In this document: in pieces, positions 4,628 to 5,689 of the stretch
Numbering within the stretch: position 1 is the first letter of the stretch
How the letters are laid out: each line of letters opens with the position of its first letter
Assembly: GCA_947447845.1 (NCBI GenBank)
Contig: CANFNO010000222.1
Coordinates: 1 to 5,689 of the forward strand
From: Burkholderiales bacterium
Lineage (GTDB): Bacteria; Pseudomonadota; Gammaproteobacteria; Burkholderiales; Burkholderiaceae
DNA: 5,689 nucleotides
Direction: 5' to 3'
Made by a program: the position numbers and the translations under genes
Notes under the pieces: generated by a model
What the model saw: only the letters and a program-made list of their open reading frames with translations
What the model was told of the DNA's origin: nothing
Database searches by the model: none

Positions 4628-5689
4628 CTATCGCCTTCGCGCATCTTCGGCGCCAGACCATTCCTGTTGACCTTGCGCCGCGCCGAGGTAAGCCTCAACC
4701 AGCATGGTGGGATCTTTCATGAGCACTTCTTTCCAGGCGCCCAAGCGGACCTGGCCTTCGACCAGGCCACGCATCACGCCCACATGTTCGGTCCATCCCA
4801 CAGAGTTGCAGCCCACCAACACATCACCCTTGAACTGCAGGCTCAGGTGTCGGCCATTGGCGGTGTCCGTCAGTTCCACATGCTCGCCACCAGGGGCGCC
4901 CTGCCAGTCGCCAAAACTGGTGGAAATAAGGCCCAGCGTGTCGAGCACGTTGATTTGCGTGACGCCCTTGAGGTTGGCCGAAGCCGCCTGGCCGCGCGCG
5001 TGGTTCACCATGTTGATACCGGCAATACGCGCCTGCTCGGCGGCGTTGGGCTGAATCGCGCTGACGATCATCTTGCCGCTGACCTTGTCCAGGGCCTCGG
5101 CGCAATCGCCTGCGGCAAAAATGCCAGGCACATTGGTTTGCAGATGCTCATCGGTCAGCACACCCAGCAGACAGGTCACGCCAGATTTCTCCAGATAGCC
5201 AATCGCGGGGCGCACACCGGCCGCACTGATCACCAGATCAGCCTCCACCGTTTTGCCGTTTGAGAGTTTCACATGCAACGGTTTGCCGGCCGTGATGGAC
5301 TCGACCTTGGTGCCGGTAAACACCTGCACGCCCTTGGCCTCGCACCAGTCGCGAATCATGCCGCCAGCCGTGGGGCCCATCATGCGCGGCACCATGCGGT
5401 CACCCATTTCCACCACACTGAGTTGAACGCCGCGGGCGGCCAGTGATTCCATGATGATGCAGCCGATAAAGCCAGCGCCTAGTTGCAACACGCGAGCGCC
5501 CTTGGTGGCCAACGCGGCGATCTTGCGGGCATCTTCCAACGTCCAGCAGGTGTGCACGCCTTCAGATTCGATGCCCGGAATAGGCGGACGAATCGGGTGC
5601 GAGCCGGTGGCGATCAGCAAGGTGTCAAACGCCAGGCTTTGGCCGTTGTCCAACGACACGGCTTTGGCTGCCGCATTCACTGCCGTGAC
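4628..5689 (-). CDS. NAD(P)/FAD-dependent oxidoreductase (N-terminus beyond the window)
   Basis: Open to the right edge, so the GTG at 5680 is internal; 353 residues are visible. Seen in order (numbering from the edge): the second FAD-contact strand 'LLIATGSHP' (24-32), the NAD(P) Rossmann motif GAGFIG (71-76) with Glu94 ending its second strand (favouring NADH over NADPH), and 'GIFAAGDCAEA' (189-199), the FAD-ribityl motif. A C-terminal domain of about 120 residues ends in a charged tail. The missing part should hold the first FAD GxGxxG motif. This is the pyridine nucleotide-disulfide reductase fold, but no CxxxxC redox pair is visible in this part. It probably passes electrons between NADH and a partner protein. 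Beside a MoaD-like gene, it resembles the FAD subunit (AorC) of tungsten aldehyde oxidoreductases, but a ferredoxin- or nitrite-reductase-type partner remains possible. Confidence 0.9.
   Translation of the reverse strand, partial: VTAVNAAAKAVSLDNGQSLAFDTLLIATGSHPIRPPIPGIESEGVHTCWTLEDARKIAALATKGARVLQLGAGFIGCIIMESLAARGVQLSVVEMGDRMVPRMMGPTAGGMIRDWCEAKGVQVFTGTKVESITAGKPLHVKLSNGKTVEADLVISAAGVRPAIGYLEKSGVTCLLGVLTDEHLQTNVPGIFAAGDCAEALDKVSGKMIVSAIQPNAAEQARIAGINMVNHARGQAASANLKGVTQINVLDTLGLISTSFGDWQGAPGGEHVELTDTANGRHLSLQFKGDVLVGCNSVGWTEHVGVMRGLVEGQVRLGAWKEVLMKDPTMLVEAYLGAAQGQQEWSGAEDARRR

Noticed and set aside
4565..5263. 232-residue plus-strand open frame opposite the oxidoreductase
   Set aside because: It begins in the intergenic hairpin and runs antisense to Rossmann and FAD motifs on the minus strand; His/Gln-rich shadow composition.

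Overview
The window looks like chromosome from a GC-rich betaproteobacterium, most likely Burkholderiales/Comamonadaceae (the Rhodoferax-Polaromonas type). This rests on codon use, on the style of the pseudopilin and Crp/Fnr proteins, and on the GC-rich intergenic hairpin. No taxon was confirmed by search. Coding density is very high. I see no RNA genes, insertion sequences, CRISPR arrays or origins.

Left part (1-2162, plus strand): the end of a type II secretion / type IV pilus-like operon. A protein entering from the left edge ends in a Pro/Ala linker and a cohesin-like beta domain, as some GspD/MshL-type secretins do. Three overlapping genes follow, for prepilin-like proteins that share one GspG-type core. 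The first two have canonical prepilin cleavage sites. The third lacks the +5 glutamate and carries a Gly/Pro-rich, collagen-like tail.

Middle (2188-3964): on the minus strand, a Crp/Fnr-family regulator is translationally coupled (ATGA overlap) to a secreted lytic transglycosylase. The regulator is divergent from a plus-strand PilZ-domain protein. The 152-bp divergent spacer holds a perfect palindrome, CGGGTAT-TCTT-ATACCCG, overlapping a plausible -10 box of the regulator gene. Secretion/pilus parts, a peptidoglycan-cutting enzyme, a nucleotide-sensor-type regulator and a c-di-GMP receptor-type protein therefore sit together. This suggests, without proving, a surface-apparatus neighbourhood.

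Right part (3961-5689, minus strand): a separate operon, read right to left. It has an NAD(P)/FAD-dependent oxidoreductase running off the right edge, a small MoaD/ThiS-type sulfur carrier ending in Gly-Gly, and one base later an unrecognised 104-residue protein ending in Arg-Gly-Gly-Gly. An oxidoreductase next to a private MoaD suggests a molybdenum- or tungsten-enzyme locus (for example of the AOR type) whose catalytic subunit would lie beyond the right edge. A nested hairpin resembling a dispersed REP-type element sits between the oxidoreductase and moaD-like genes.

Several starts were moved to internal codons (1061, 1425, 3467, 4275, 4531) on ribosome-binding sites, gene overlaps and family length.
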